The translations under genes were made by a program, and so were the position numbers. A DNA stretch of 64,000 bases, from assembly GCA_014904985.1 (NCBI GenBank), contig MU128954.1, positions 224,098 to 288,097 of the forward strand. The letters run 5' to 3'. Shown here in pieces: positions 47,795 through 59,019 of the stretch. The first letter of the stretch is position 1. Each line of letters opens with the position of its first letter. The notes under the pieces were generated by a model. The model did no database searches. It was not told where the DNA came from and worked only from the letters and a program-made list of their open reading frames with translations. The stretch is from Hydnum rufescens UP504. Taxonomy: Eukaryota; Basidiomycota; Agaricomycetes; Cantharellales; Hydnaceae.

Positions 47795-48080
47795 ACCTGT
47801 TGAGATGTGAAAGTTATTCAATTTGATCTTCCATCTCCTGCTTCACATCATTTGTTATTTTCCCCTATTCCCTATTTGGCTAGTGCAGTTATAGCATCCA
47901 GAGATTAATCACCAGATGCCCTATATATACCTGAGAGGTATCAAGGATGTCCCCCAGTCTGACACCTCAGAACTCCAGGTGTTTTCCTTTTTCATTCCCT
48001 CATGTACCTATCTATTGTTCATAGTTTGACACCTTGGAACTCCACATATCACCCCTCATGTGATTCCACTGTATGACTGG
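47795..48080 (+). repeat. LTR-like direct repeat, right copy
   Basis: Partner of 46730-47040, with CCCTATTCCCTATTTGGCTA, GCCCTATATATACCTGAGAG, TTTGACACCTTGGAACTCCA and TGTGATTCCACTGTATGAC. The two copies enclose about 750 bp that consist mostly of the nested MITE. Confidence 0.68.
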
Positions 48081-48344
48081 CAAATTTTATATTATGGCTT
48101 GTTTGGCCCAAGAATTTATGTCAAGACCTCTAGAATACACACCTCAAGCATGGAGATTATCAACTTAAAAGATCAAAATAACAAGAGCATGCTCATAAAC
48201 ATGAAGATTTGTTCCTTAGGTCAGAAAACAATACCCCTATAGGTGTCTCATCATTTCTGGGTTTGCCAACATTAAAACATGTGGTATCTGGGTCTCAGGG
48301 AGGTGGGAAAGGATGGCATCTCTTATTGTGTGTTTATGGATACT

Positions 48345-48930
48345 TGTCAGGGTTTGTCCCTCACTCCGGTCCACTCCAGTCCACTCCGGCCCACTCTGGA
48401 TCACTCTGGTCCTTGTCCACCCACCTCCAGTCCAGTTCTCCGCTTAGTTCCTTCACCCAAGTCCACTTTGCTTCCGGTTTGACTCCGATCCAACCCTATC
48501 TGGTTTCATTTCCCTTTCATTTCCCATTGCTTCCGGTTTGCCCCCTGGCCAAGTTCTGTTCTGTTCCTGTTCCTGTCCCCCTTGTAACCACCCACAGTTT
48601 AGCGATCACTCCCCCGTAGTATAGTCATCATGTATAAGTAGTCCTGAGAGCGAAGTCCAGAGACCCCAGCTTTGGTCTCTCAGGATTTCTGCTGTTACTC
48701 CGGACTACAGCTCCGAGTATTATCCAGTCGACTCCACGAGCTTAAGGACTGCTGTGCTCATTTCCGCCTAGTCCCTTCTGGGCAGCTGGACCACTCCTCC
48801 TGACATCCCTAACCTCCTTATCTCATTCTTGCCCGGATTCTTGCGGACTTAGCTGGACTTACACCAGACTTAGCTGGAATTATTTGTGTTTACATTTGTT
48901 TGGTGCCCTTGTCGCAGCGTGGCCCTGACA
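48345..48930 (+). mobile_element. Solo LTR of a Ty3/Gypsy element with 5-bp target duplication
   Basis: 586 bp beginning TGTCAGGG and ending CCCTGACA, flanked on both sides by ATACT (48340-48344 and 48931-48935). Its second half matches the 5' LTR at 58374-58941, including TAACCACCC, AGCGATCA, CCCCCGTAGTATAG, ATGTATAAGTAGTCC, TCCGGACTACAG and GCAGCGTGGCCCTGACA. TATAAGTAG is a likely TATA box. It arose by recombination between the two LTRs of a full element. Confidence 0.94.
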
Positions 48931-48935
48931 ATACT

Positions 48936-49110
48936 GCAGTTCAGGTTTAAACTGGTGGAACCTGAGTTTAAACCTGAACCTGACCCAGGTCAGGTTCCAT
49001 TGGGGTCAGGTTTCATTTGATTCTCTTCAGGTCAGGTTCAGGTTTTTCCCTTGCCCTGAGTCCAAAAACTGGTCTCAAACCAGGTTTAAACTGGAACCTG
49101 AAAGGTAGGA
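48936..49110. mobile_element. Fragment related to the hAT-like MITE
   Basis: Phrases CAGGTTTAAACTGG, CCTGAACCTGACCCAGGTCA and TTCAGGTCAGGTTCAGG match the interior of the MITE copies at 41213 and 47164. No terminal inverted repeats are seen. The solo LTR is inserted at its left side. Confidence 0.65.
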
Positions 49111-49264
49111 TGTAGGTTCCATTCCATGTAAATTGACCATTATTCTGGCACCAAATCTGGCAATTTACAGATGTGACTATAGTTCTGGAGTCAGAAGTCA
49201 CATGACTCAGCAATCAAATGAGGTAATTGGTGCAGGTCACAAGTCACATGACAGAATGCAGTGA

Positions 49265-49314
49265 CTAAGTACCATCAGTAGCGGCGACAAGTGCCAATCC
49301 CCGACTCTAAAGCC
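49265..49314 (-). repeat. Second copy of the short motif at 1171-1217
   Basis: See the entry at 1171. Here the minus-strand reading RVGDWHLSPLL lies in an open frame (49473-49237) with no recognised domain. Confidence 0.55.
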
Positions 49315-50383
49315 ATTGGCGGGGATTTCCGGTGTTGCCTGTGCATCGATTGCTATGCTTGCTTCATTCTTGATCACCTCTTGCTTGAGCACACCATGGC
49401 AGACATGTTTCAGCCCTTGAAGATGGAATGCGGAAGATGGTGTGCTTTCGTGCAGTAGTAGCACTATGGCCATTAAGCTGCATGCCTTCTATACCGCGAA
49501 CTCGATGATGTCCCTCTTCCACACTTCCATCCAAAGTGGTTACATGTGGGGCTCATGCTGTCAATTGTGCGGCTGTCATATCCTCATGTTACTGCAGGCT
49601 ATGTCGGAGTTTCAGTGCCCCTACACTGTAACCATTGTCTGGTTTGAACATATCCAATCAGTCCATGGCTGTGTGTCCATGGCTGTGCATCCATCCACGA
49701 CAAGTATCAGTCACTCTTCTGCTCCTGCACTTCTGAAGAGCTCACCTCGTCCCATCTGCCAGCTTCTCTAGATCTGCGATGGCCCTCGAAAACCCAGATG
49801 CTTTCGGTTGGATCTACAATGCTCTGCTTCAGAGAGTGAAGACTTTTGATGCCGCATTGATGGCTGTCAAGCTTGGAGACATCTCCACTCGCTTAAGTCA
49901 TAGCGGAAATGGAAACTTGTTTGTTAAGTGCACACTGCTTGCCGATGTTCCCCCTTGACTTAGGCTTCCACTCAATCACTCGCTAATTCTCCGCAGCTCA
50001 TGGCTTCTCTTCCATCCCCTCCATCCTCACCTCGACACCCGAGTGTGATGTGGGCTGAACCAAGCCCCATCCCTCTATACTTGACATCACTTCAAACTGC
50101 GAAATGAAGAATACCAGGAATGCTATGTCCTGCCCTGTCTACCCCTGCATCTACCACCATGAAGCTGACAGGGAAAATACCACACGCACATCTTGAATGC
50201 CCTATTTGGCATATGAACTCAAAAACCCACATGCTGGTGGCACGTGAGTGCTCCACAGTACCGGTGAGTCTAGCACATAACTAGTAGGCCTTCATCCTTA
50301 CCCAGAAACCCATACCGTTGATGCTGGTTATGGTTATGGTACGGGCTACAGTCCTGCTGCCGATGATACCCTTTACTTTGTAT

Positions 50384-50612
50384 CTTGATTATCAGTCATC
50401 CGGAGCCCCATATCTTGATCTTTGATGATGCCAGGAACCTCACAAAGTACATTCTTCCCCTCGTATCTTAATTATTAGTCATCTGGAGCCCCATATCTTG
50501 ATCCTCAATGATGCCAGGAACCTTGCAAAGAATGTTCTTCCCAATGTCAAAGCTTCCGTGATTGAGGAAGCCCTGCGGCTTTACTTTCTGTCCGAATTAG
50601 TTTGAGAGGATG
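50384..50612 (+). repeat. 73-bp direct repeat, also left arm of an inverted repeat
   Basis: Two direct units (landmarks TATCTTGATTATCAGTCATC at 50391 and TATCTTAATTATTAGTCATC at 50464) both contain GGAGCCCCATATCTTGATC and GATGCCAGGAACCT. The second continues into a coding-like tail reading NLAKNVLPNVKASVIEEALR and LYFLSELV with a stop. The stretch 50465-50612 is repeated inverted at 51138-51280. Confidence 0.8.
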
Positions 50613-51137
50613 GGAAGTGGAACCCCCCTGTATGTTGTGGCTCATTGGATTGGCTGGAATTGGTGATTGCGAAAACAATGGGCAAGCGAGCAACTGGACA
50701 GTAGTGGCGTTGGGGCTGTGAGTTTCTTCTTTTCCTGGAGTGACGCATCTTTGTGCAATCTGATCCTCGTCTTCCAATGCTTGCACTTGCACAATCAGAT
50801 GACGAGTTCAAAATTACCATTGGGGCCTGGATTGTTATCGCAGCAACACTCTTGACAAGGGTGGCAAATCCGAACCCTTCCCATCCACATCTTACCGATC
50901 CTCTTCCCACCGCCATGTGGCAGATCCAAAATCTCCACATTTTCGTCACATTTCACTGTGGGTGTTGCTAACTCACTTGCATTGATCTCTGTAAGTTCAG
51001 ATGTCCTAGAAGTTCTCACCCCTTAAGGGGTAGTCACCATTTCTAACTTGGGTGTCATTCAATTGTCTCTTTAAGTGCGTTTGATTAGGTCCATGTTCAT
51101 GGTCCATTGTCTGGTTGGAACTATCGGTTCCCCTTTC

Positions 51138-51280
51138 CATTGTCTCAAACTAATTTGGATGGAATGTAAAGCCACAGGTCTTCCTTGATCACACTTCGAC
51201 ATCGGCAAGAATGCTCTTTGCGAGGTTCCTCACATCATTGAAGATCGAGATATGGGGCTCCAGACAACTGATAATTAGGA
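51138..51280 (-). repeat. Right arm of the inverted repeat
   Basis: The reverse complement reads GGAGCCCCATATCTCGATCT, AGGAACCTCGCAAAG and TTAGTTTGAGACAATGG, matching 50465-50612. A 4-base loss breaks the coding-like frame. About 525 bp lie between the arms. Confidence 0.8.
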
Positions 51281-51529
51281 TCTGTGAGCAATGAGTTGTT
51301 TAGGCTATGCCAAACAAGTGAAGGAGATGCAGGACTGTTGTGTGGATACTGAATAGTAACGGCTGACTCTGGTGACAAGAGACGAGCAGCATGCTCACTT
51401 CCTGGGTAGCTGAGCAGCGAGACTGGCCCTATGTTCATGAGGTGCATTGTATTTACCATGCTTCCTATTGCTAGGGTCGTTGATACATCATAAATTGTAC
51501 ACAATTTCACAGTATACATATACTGTTAT

Positions 51530-52545
51530 TCATTTACAGTTGGATACCTTGGTCTTCTTGATTGGTGATTTACCCTTACCCATCGGGATGAGTTCCTCTT
51601 CAGTGTCCATCCGATCATCATCAGGCACAACAACCTCGATAAAGGGATCTGAAGAAAAAGTCGAGGCTGATGAAGACCCTTGGGAGGATGCTAGGTTAGA
51701 ACTCAGCATCGGTGTGGACAAATTGACCATCGTCTTTGAAGGAGAACTCTCTGGTGATGCAGAGAGTAGGAGACTTTGAATGTCCGGTTGAGATGACCAT
51801 TCAAAATGCATGGTGTCAGATCCAGGTATTTGAGGATAGTACCACACATTTCCATACTTTTCATCGGATTCCCCAAGTCATTTATGTTTCGAACCCAGAG
51901 TACTCTCAGGCTTGAACACAGCAGATTTAATAATAAAGGACACCAAAATTATAATATGCTACACTGACCATGAAGGACTTGCCAACACAGATAATTTCCT
52001 CCAGCTCAAGATCAACTTGCCACCCAGTTGAGCCCTTCCATGCACTCACAGTGGCTGTCACCACAATGACATCGCCCTGTTTGATCTGATCATTAACCAC
52101 CAAAGTGAAGTTGATGTTAGTGAAATGCCTGTTATCCCACTTAAGGATGGTGGGAGCACCTGGCCGAACGAACATTCATTCAGGATTAGCCTCAGTGGAG
52201 TTTGCGGCTTCTTCAAGAATCAGATTAACTACAACCTGTGCATCTGGATCGATGGAAATCCTTGCCATGTCGTGGCCATTTGCAAATAACAGGTGAGAAA
52301 CTGAGTAGGAATGGAGATTCGTTGTTGGCTGATTCCAGTCCTTCCACGGTCTCGATGGCGTAACCAGTGAAAACTGCTTCATATTAGTGAATGTGGCCTC
52401 AGTCATCTCAATGAATATAGGATATCAATGTAACTGAATGCTGATCAATAATGGAAACGTACCTGGAGTTGTTGTATGAATGCTGGATTCACTTCATGGA
52501 CGAGAATCATGTGAGCCCTAAAGTTAACCTCCGGTGTACTGCACA
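51530..52545 (-). pseudogene. Unrecognised protein gene with two in-frame TGA codons
   Basis: Three blocks on the minus strand join into one coding sequence. The first exon ends HEVNPAFIQQLQ at 52463. Intron 52462-52407 follows. The second exon (52406-51969) reads MTEATFTNMKQFSLVTPSRP, FANGHDMARISIDPDAQVVV, then ILKWDNRHFTNINFTLVVND and GDVIVVTATVSAWKGSTGWQ. A further exon reads KYGNVWYYPQIPGSD, then a Ser-rich acidic tail (VVVPDDDRMDTEEELIPMGK) ending at 51530. In-frame TGA codons occur at 52178-52176 and 51880-51878 and nothing else breaks it. I do not recognise the family; a beta-rich small domain in the middle is likely. The good codon quality suggests recent decay. The 5' end is uncertain. 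Confidence 0.55.
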
Positions 52546-53279
52546 CCAAAGTCAGTTGAGCACTGTAACAAAGCTAACCCAGTTCATATGTACATAGAAA
52601 TGGTGGCTGAAACAAAAAGGGGAGCTGCACCCTCCCCCCGGTATAGAAGAAGGATTGGGAGCTCTGATGACTGTCAAATTAAACTCTGGTTCAGCCAGTG
52701 TGTAGATGGGAGACTATATTTCTGTTTTTATTCAATGGGCTGGTTCGCTCTGATGGTTGATCACTCTCTAACAAGTTAGGTATGGTATTCAGTGGAGGAT
52801 AAGATTGTGGTGTGGACTAGCTATAGTCAATGATATATCGTGGGATGCTTGTGAAAGGCTTATATGTGTTGTGTTGAACTGTTTACTGCTATCTGTGGGT
52901 ACCTATTTGTGTCCTCCTGGTCAAAATGCGGATTCTAAAGAGGGTTCTGGACTAGTTTAAGCGTGATTCAGTGTGTCAATGTATTTCTTTCTTCTTCTGA
53001 CTTGACTTTATTATTACTCACCTTTCCTTGGATGTCCAGCAACTCTAACCTTAGGTCCTGCAACTATCCTTGGCTTAGTATTTCGCGTAGAGGGCTTCCA
53101 GTGACTTAGTCTTAACAACCTTGTATATGACTTAGCTCCAGATGGCTTTAGATCAGTACTCTCTTAAGATGCAAGCAGATTTGTAGACAGTAGTATATTC
53201 CAGTAGTGAGAAGATGATGGGGGGATACAGGAAAATCTACCAGCTTTTATACCTTTCTGAAGGTGGCTGTGTTTAAAGA

Positions 53280-53500
53280 ATATGACTCACTCCTAGGTGA
53301 GTCATATGTGAGAACAATAGGGTTGTCAAGGAGGGTGAGTCATTCATAAAGTGGTTGCATGATAGGTGAGTCATTCATGAACAGAACAAAAGGGTTGCTA
53401 AGAAGGTGTTATCTTTCATAAAGTGGTTGCAAGGAGGGTGAGTCATTCATAAACAGAACAAAAGGGTAGTCAAGGGAGTGTTATCTTTCTTATCTGTGAG
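53280..53500 (+). repeat. Tandem repeat around GGTGAGTCATTCAT
   Basis: Phrases AGGTGAGTCATTCAT, AACAGAACAAAAGGGT and GGTGTTATCTTTCATAAAGT recur three to four times with irregular spacing. The TGAGTCA core is an AP-1/Gcn4-type binding sequence, here probably by chance of the repeat unit. Non-coding. Confidence 0.7.
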
Positions 53501-53659
53501 GTTCTAGAAGTTATTTGTGGCAATGGGAGATGAAATCAAAGGATATTTCCAAGTTCTTGGAGATTAATTTGTTTGTAGTCCAGTGGTTAAGATGTTTTTG
53601 TTGCTGGTTGATAATGGGGACAAGTGCATGGGATGGGATTCAATGCAGAAACAACAGTT

Positions 53660-54110
53660 TACATCCGTAATAGACGTTATTGGTATCATTCAATGCGGAT
53701 TTTTAACAGCTTTCTGGGCGCGGTGGTTCCGAGCAGATCTGGTGTAAACTGACAGAGAAATTCATTTTTTACTGATGGGTGTTGATTCTGATAGTAATAT
53801 CGCTCTGTAGAGTTCAGTTTCGATCTGTTCTTCGCGTGCTCAGTACTGTTGGATGCGAATTTTTTATATCTTTCCAGGCGCGGTTGTTTCAACAGGATTG
53901 AATGTGAACTGACGGAGAAATTCGTTTTTTACTGAAAATCCTGAATTTTGACAGTAATATTGGTCTGGAGAGTGCATTTCTGGTCCATTTGACTTGTGTT
54001 TGGTACCATTAGAAAGGTATGAATTGTGGCTTTCCGAGAGTTATATGGGTGTACCTCTCCGATCAAAACTGACGGAGTTATAGAATGAATTTGATTTCTG
54101 CGCGTAGCTG
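53660..54110 (+). repeat. Tandem repeat, unit about 175 bp
   Basis: Two full units carry TTTTTAACAGCTTTCTGGGC or TTTTTATATCTTTCCAGGCG, then GCGGT, then CTGACRGAGAAATTCRTTTT, TTTACTG and GACAGTAATAT. A third partial unit has CGATCAAAACTGACGGAG. The start of the unit also occurs at 41023, beside the N gap. Confidence 0.8.
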
Positions 54111-55520
54111 TAATTGATTTCGTAATAGGTCACATGATCATTCCAATGGCTGGGATCAATGGATATTCGCATTTTCTGATACTGGATGTTTTTATCTTCC
54201 ACACCGGTGCCAGTAATTCCCAAGGGGACCCAGTGCTGATCCAATGACGCATGCACAATACGATATTGTAATGTGATTGCCCACATTGCTGTATTCAGTT
54301 GTATTGACAAGTAACAGCTACAATAATGTACTGTTGAGATCATCGGGGCTACAGTATGTGACCTCTCACCTTGGCATTGAGATATTTAGGACCTACATTC
54401 ATGGGATGCCAAGCTACCAGGGGCTGAGCAGAGCTGAGTGATTCAGCCAACACGTGAAGGGGCATGGACCTGTTGAATGATAAAGAGTTTTTGTGCTCCA
54501 TGGCCTCATCCAAATCTGTGCCAGCAAGTACCTTAGTTGACAGCATAGCATGCGACACACACCACTTCCACAATACAGCAATCTATATATATTATGGCAC
54601 TTGGCCCCATTAACACCATGGCATCTAAATGCAATCATCTGCCATGAAACCATGTGTGACACCATCAAACCAATAAAACAAATAGTCACGAGATCACCGC
54701 ATTTGAGAGCAGCCATACACAATCGAATTAGTGACAATTAGGCAAAATAATTAAACTATACTCATTAAGTGCTTCAGCTACACTATGACCCTCACCCATG
54801 ACTGGTCAGAATGCCACCAGTCCACCCCCATGATCCCAGGCATCCCACTAAAACTACGGATCAGCATCCACTGCTCACATGGACATGATCTTTCCTGTCC
54901 TCCGGCAATGCAGCATTATAGATGACAATGTCCACAGGCTGGTAGAGTGGGCCACTTGCACAGATCCTGGGAAGGAATGATTTACAGTCTGCTATTCTCC
55001 ATGTGATAAATTGTTCAACCCATGACGGTGAGCGAGTTTTAACTGACCACTCAAAGAATCATCAGGCCGTGAAGAACTACTAATGTGCATGGATGGTGAG
55101 TAAGGTACAAAAACGGAGTCACAGAGGCTCAAGGGAAGTCAAGAGTTTTTAATAAGAAGCATGCGCCAGGTAGTGAGCTTGTTACCATTCGTTCGTCTAA
55201 CAGCTCTTGTCTCTATTAGTGACAAGACTGCCAAGCAGTCCCTTCACGGGTTTCAGTGGGTGGGGTGCAGCAGACCTCATTGTGTGGCTAGGGGGGGCTC
55301 AACTGCTGCCATCACAACTGAGATAGTACATACAATAGGATGGGAGGTGGGGAAACAAATGCCCGGGAAGCTCAATGAGTGAACATCAGGATCTCAGTCG
55401 TGTCGCTCGGTTGCTGGAAGCAAAACACGGCTTCCACCGACTCGAGCCCCCATTTGCTAGCCTTTCCTCTCCGTCAGCATTGCTTGGGACTACTGTAAGA
55501 TATCATGTGCTTTTGTCTTG
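54111..55520. other. Repeat-island sequence, nothing recognised
   Basis: Minus-strand frames at 54349-54573 and 54414-54737 overlap in different phases and have no domain. A plus frame at 55161-55382 is short. No gene supported. Confidence 0.4.
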
Positions 55521-55529
55521 GATTGGTCA

Positions 55530-56750
55530 AGACTGAGAGGACCATCCGCAGGTGATGGCATTGATGTTTATGGAATCGGTTAGTGACCCACTTTACAGTG
55601 TGCATTATGTTTTGACCTTGGGTCTTCATTCTAGATACTGGAGTATATGCCACCCACATCACCTTCGCTGGCTGTGTGTCCTGGGGCGCCACGTTTGGTG
55701 GTTATGCCAGTCAGGATGGGAATGGGTCAGTGCTTTGTTGCAACCTGGAACGCTCATTGTTATCTCATAGCCTTGGAACCCACATGATGGCAATGGGACT
55801 TATTCATGTCACAGGACTTATTTTATGTCAGTGCTAAGGTCATTTCCTCTACGCCATCAGTGCAACATACAGACTTGCAACATGCGCCAAGGGTATCGCA
55901 ATCAAGGTCCTTTCCGATACTGGCAGTGGATACACCTCAGACATCATTTCTGGTGTCAATTTGGCCTACCAAAGTGCCAAATCTTCGAGTCTGCCGTCCG
56001 TCATCAACATGAGCCTGGGCAGTGGCCTAAGCACAGCTCTGAATACCGCAGTCAGTATTGTAAGCACAAAATCACACTCCTTGCTGGACTTTTGCTATGG
56101 ACCCTTATCGACCCATGTCCAGGCCATCTCTGGGGCCTTCATTTCACCGTCACAGCATCAGTACTGGGTTCCTGTCATACGCCTAATCCAAGATGCTGAC
56201 TATTTTCCACTTACAGTGGTAATTCAAACGTCAATGCAAAGACCACATCTGCTGCGAGCAGCTATACTGCCAGCCCCATTGGTGCTATTGACTCCTCCCA
56301 GAATGTGAAGGCTTCCTTCTCAAACTATGGCACAGTTTTGGTGAGATGATCTTCCACTACCATGATGTCCGCAATGTTCTCATGTGGTAATCTATATGGA
56401 AGGATGTTTGGGCCCCTGGTGTCAACATCCTCTCGGCCTTTATCTGGTGGCGCAACCACTACTGCCCGCTTGTCAGGAACCTCTATGGTGAAATACATTT
56501 CTCTTGAACTTGGAGGTCGTGTTACACAACTCATATGCAATTGCAATGATAGGCTGCCCCATATGTTGCACCAGAATCATTGCCATTGTCCTTGGAGAGC
56601 ATGTGAGTGTCAGCCCTGCTGGCATGAGTTCGGGCCTAAAGTCACATGCTAGAGCAATCGTCAGTGGTGTGCCTCCAGGAACCATGTACATTGTGCAGTT
56701 GCTGTGTGCAGCATTCCCTTCTGACATTTTTGTCCCTCATTTCCAACTGT
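55530..56750 (+). pseudogene. Decayed subtilisin-like serine protease (S8, proteinase K type)
   Basis: Blocks of a secreted subtilase appear in the right order but in different frames. First is RLRGPSAGDGIDVYGI, then an intron (about 55580-55634) that restores DTGVYATHITFAG with the catalytic Asp. Next are WGATFGGYASQDGNG, LGTHMMAMG where GHGTHVAG is expected, KGIAIKVLSDTGSGYTSDII and SVINMSLGSGLSTALNTAV. Then come GNSNVNAKTTSAASSYTASP, NVKASFSNYG, APGVNILSAFI, LSGTSM with the Ser motif, and AIVSGVPPGT. The position of the catalytic His reads Leu (CTT). Frame changes occur after APGVNILSAFI and elsewhere that introns do not explain. It is probably inactive. Such proteases are common secreted enzymes of saprotrophic fungi. 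Confidence 0.82.
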
Positions 56751-58373
56751 AGTACCTTGAAGGCTGCTCTCTGGTGGTTACATCGGTCAGATGCTGCCAT
56801 TGGGATTCTCCATTGTGCATAGCTTGCTTGGTCCAAGCTTGGTCTGGCTACAACTACAATCTATCTAGCGATCAACATTTTGTAGCCAGATCTTAATCCA
56901 CCCTGAGCCTCATTCCTGATCCCTACAGACGCCTAATACTGGTGGGTGCTTGTCAACCCAAATTGTCTACCTGTGAATGAAGAATGAATTAGGTTGTCGT
57001 CCATTTTTCTTTTAATTATGAGCCTGAGATATCACATCATGTACATCCCTATCCTTCTTGTGTTACAGAAGTTCGTGGACCTCTTAGGGCTGAGCTCTAT
57101 TTCTTTTCTTCATCCTTGGCTACTGTTTATCTCTCTAATGTGCTCGACCTTCAATGGCTCTGTGCGTTTTATCGATCACCCTGGCAACCCTTGTTCTTTA
57201 ATCTATGGCTGCTCATTGACATTAAATATTGATGTCTCTGGCTACCATATGAGTGCTGTTCTACTCATCTACCTTGGGTCGTGAACTTTCTGGGTCTGGA
57301 TGCAGATAAGGATTGCCCACTATCATTTTTTCTTTTTCCCCTGTCAACTGTAGTGGAGTATCAATCATTGGTCATTCCTGGAACCCGCCACTGAACATTT
57401 TCAGGTGGGACGCATATGCGTGCAAGTAAAATGTGCCACCTTCCTTCAGTTTACTGCACGCACGAGCCTGAGGCTGAGTTCTTCTTGCTGCTCCCATTTT
57501 ATGCTGCCTTTCCTTCATCAGGGATGTGGAGCCCCTCTTTGCTACCGTGTTTGACTTTTTTTTTTTCCCTTTATTATTTACAGTACTAGTAAGCGGTTCA
57601 CCAACAGCCAAAAAAGAGAGGGGGGACAGGGTTTTTTGAAATTTAACAGCCCCCATCTCTCCTCACAATTGAGAAGGGATGAGAAAGTGGTGAGAAAGAT
57701 ATACCATCACTTGAAGTCTAGCAGAAAAATGTGGCGAAAGCAAACATCAAACCAAGGAAACCACGTCTAGCATCGGATCAACCCTGTTGCTCTGAACTGG
57801 GACTGGGGGTGGGGTCTTAAATATTCCGGCCAGATTCACCGCTGGGATGTTCATGGCCCTTAACAGTCCCTCTTTATGCCCTAAACACACATCAGAAGAC
57901 GGTGTCCTGCCAGTGGTTTATGTCACTATCTTCTTTTGCCTGTCTGTTCCATTGAGGAAATGACCACCCTGAGAAATTCCCACAAGTCAGCTACAAATCC
58001 AAAATCTCAAAGACCATCCACAATGCACAGTCCATGTACCCAAGGGACCTTACCTCGGCAGTCATCATGCCAAAATTCTATCTGACAGCATGTGAGTGAT
58101 CGATCAAAACACCCACTGGGGCAACCCAGAAGACAAGCAGCCAGTAATAAACAAGCTTACCACCATCATATTATTAATGTTAGCACCCCAGGCAGGGCAG
58201 GGTCTTAGGGTTTGGGCCACAGGACCATCCATATTCAGCATCTGGAAGCACAAATATGGGTGGGTGTCGAGAGCAATATGATCAGTGCCAGACAAGAACC
58301 CTATATAGTGGTGGTCCTGCAAGGACCCTAGGGAAACAGAAATCATGAGGTTACATATAGTAGAGTGAGGCAT
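56751..58373. other. Repeat-island sequence, nothing recognised
   Basis: Short frames only. A T-run and homopolymer-rich stretch lies near 57555-57575. The right end is the target site of the Gypsy element. Confidence 0.4.
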
Positions 58374-58941
58374 TGTCAGAGTTCATCCGTTTCCCAGTTA
58401 ATTCCAGTTTGTTTCCGGATTTGTTCTGGTTTGTTTCCGGATTTGGTTCTGGCCTGTTTCCGATTTGTCCCCGTCTCTGTTTCATTTCCCCTTCATTTCC
58501 TCATTTCCTTTACTTCCGGTTCCCACACACTTACCCCTGGCCCTGTCCCTGTCCCCTCCACTTTCCTGTCCCCTGCCTGCTCCCCCTCTTGTGCCTGCCC
58601 CCCTGTAACCACCCCCCATTAAGCGATCAATCCCCCGTAGTATAGGAACTATGTATAAGTAGTCCAGGGCGAAATCCAGAGATTCAGCTTTGGTCTCAGG
58701 ATTTCCACTTACTACTCCGGACTACAGTCCGAGTACTTTCCAGTTGACTCCGTGAGCTTAAGGACCGCTGTGCTCGTTTCTGCCTAGTCCCTTCCGGGCT
58801 GCTGGACTGCCTCTCCATCTCATCCTCATTATCTCGTTCTTGCCTGGATTCTCCCGGACTTAGCCGGACTTACACCGGACTTAGTCAGAGTTATCTGTGT
58901 TTATATTTGTTTGGTGCTCTCGTCACAGCGTGGCCCTGACA
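58374..58941 (+). repeat. 5' LTR of the Gypsy element
   Basis: Begins TGTCAGAG and ends GCGTGGCCCTGACA (568 bp). It shares its second half with the solo LTR at 48345, including the probable TATA box ATGTATAAGTAGTCC near 58650. The first half differs by expansion and contraction of short CCGGTTT and CCTGTCC phrases. The bases right after the LTR (GAAGACCAAAGC) do not look like a common tRNA primer site. Confidence 0.88.
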
Positions 58942-59019
58942 GAAGACCAAAGCTCTTTTACGAGCCCACCATCCGGATTGCTTAGTATCGCCAATTTCCC
59001 TCCTACCCCTCACTCCGAA

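Noticed and set aside
53280..53500. TGAGTCA boxes as a cluster of Gcn4/AP-1 sites
   Set aside because: They recur because the tandem unit recurs, and no gene lies nearby to be regulated.
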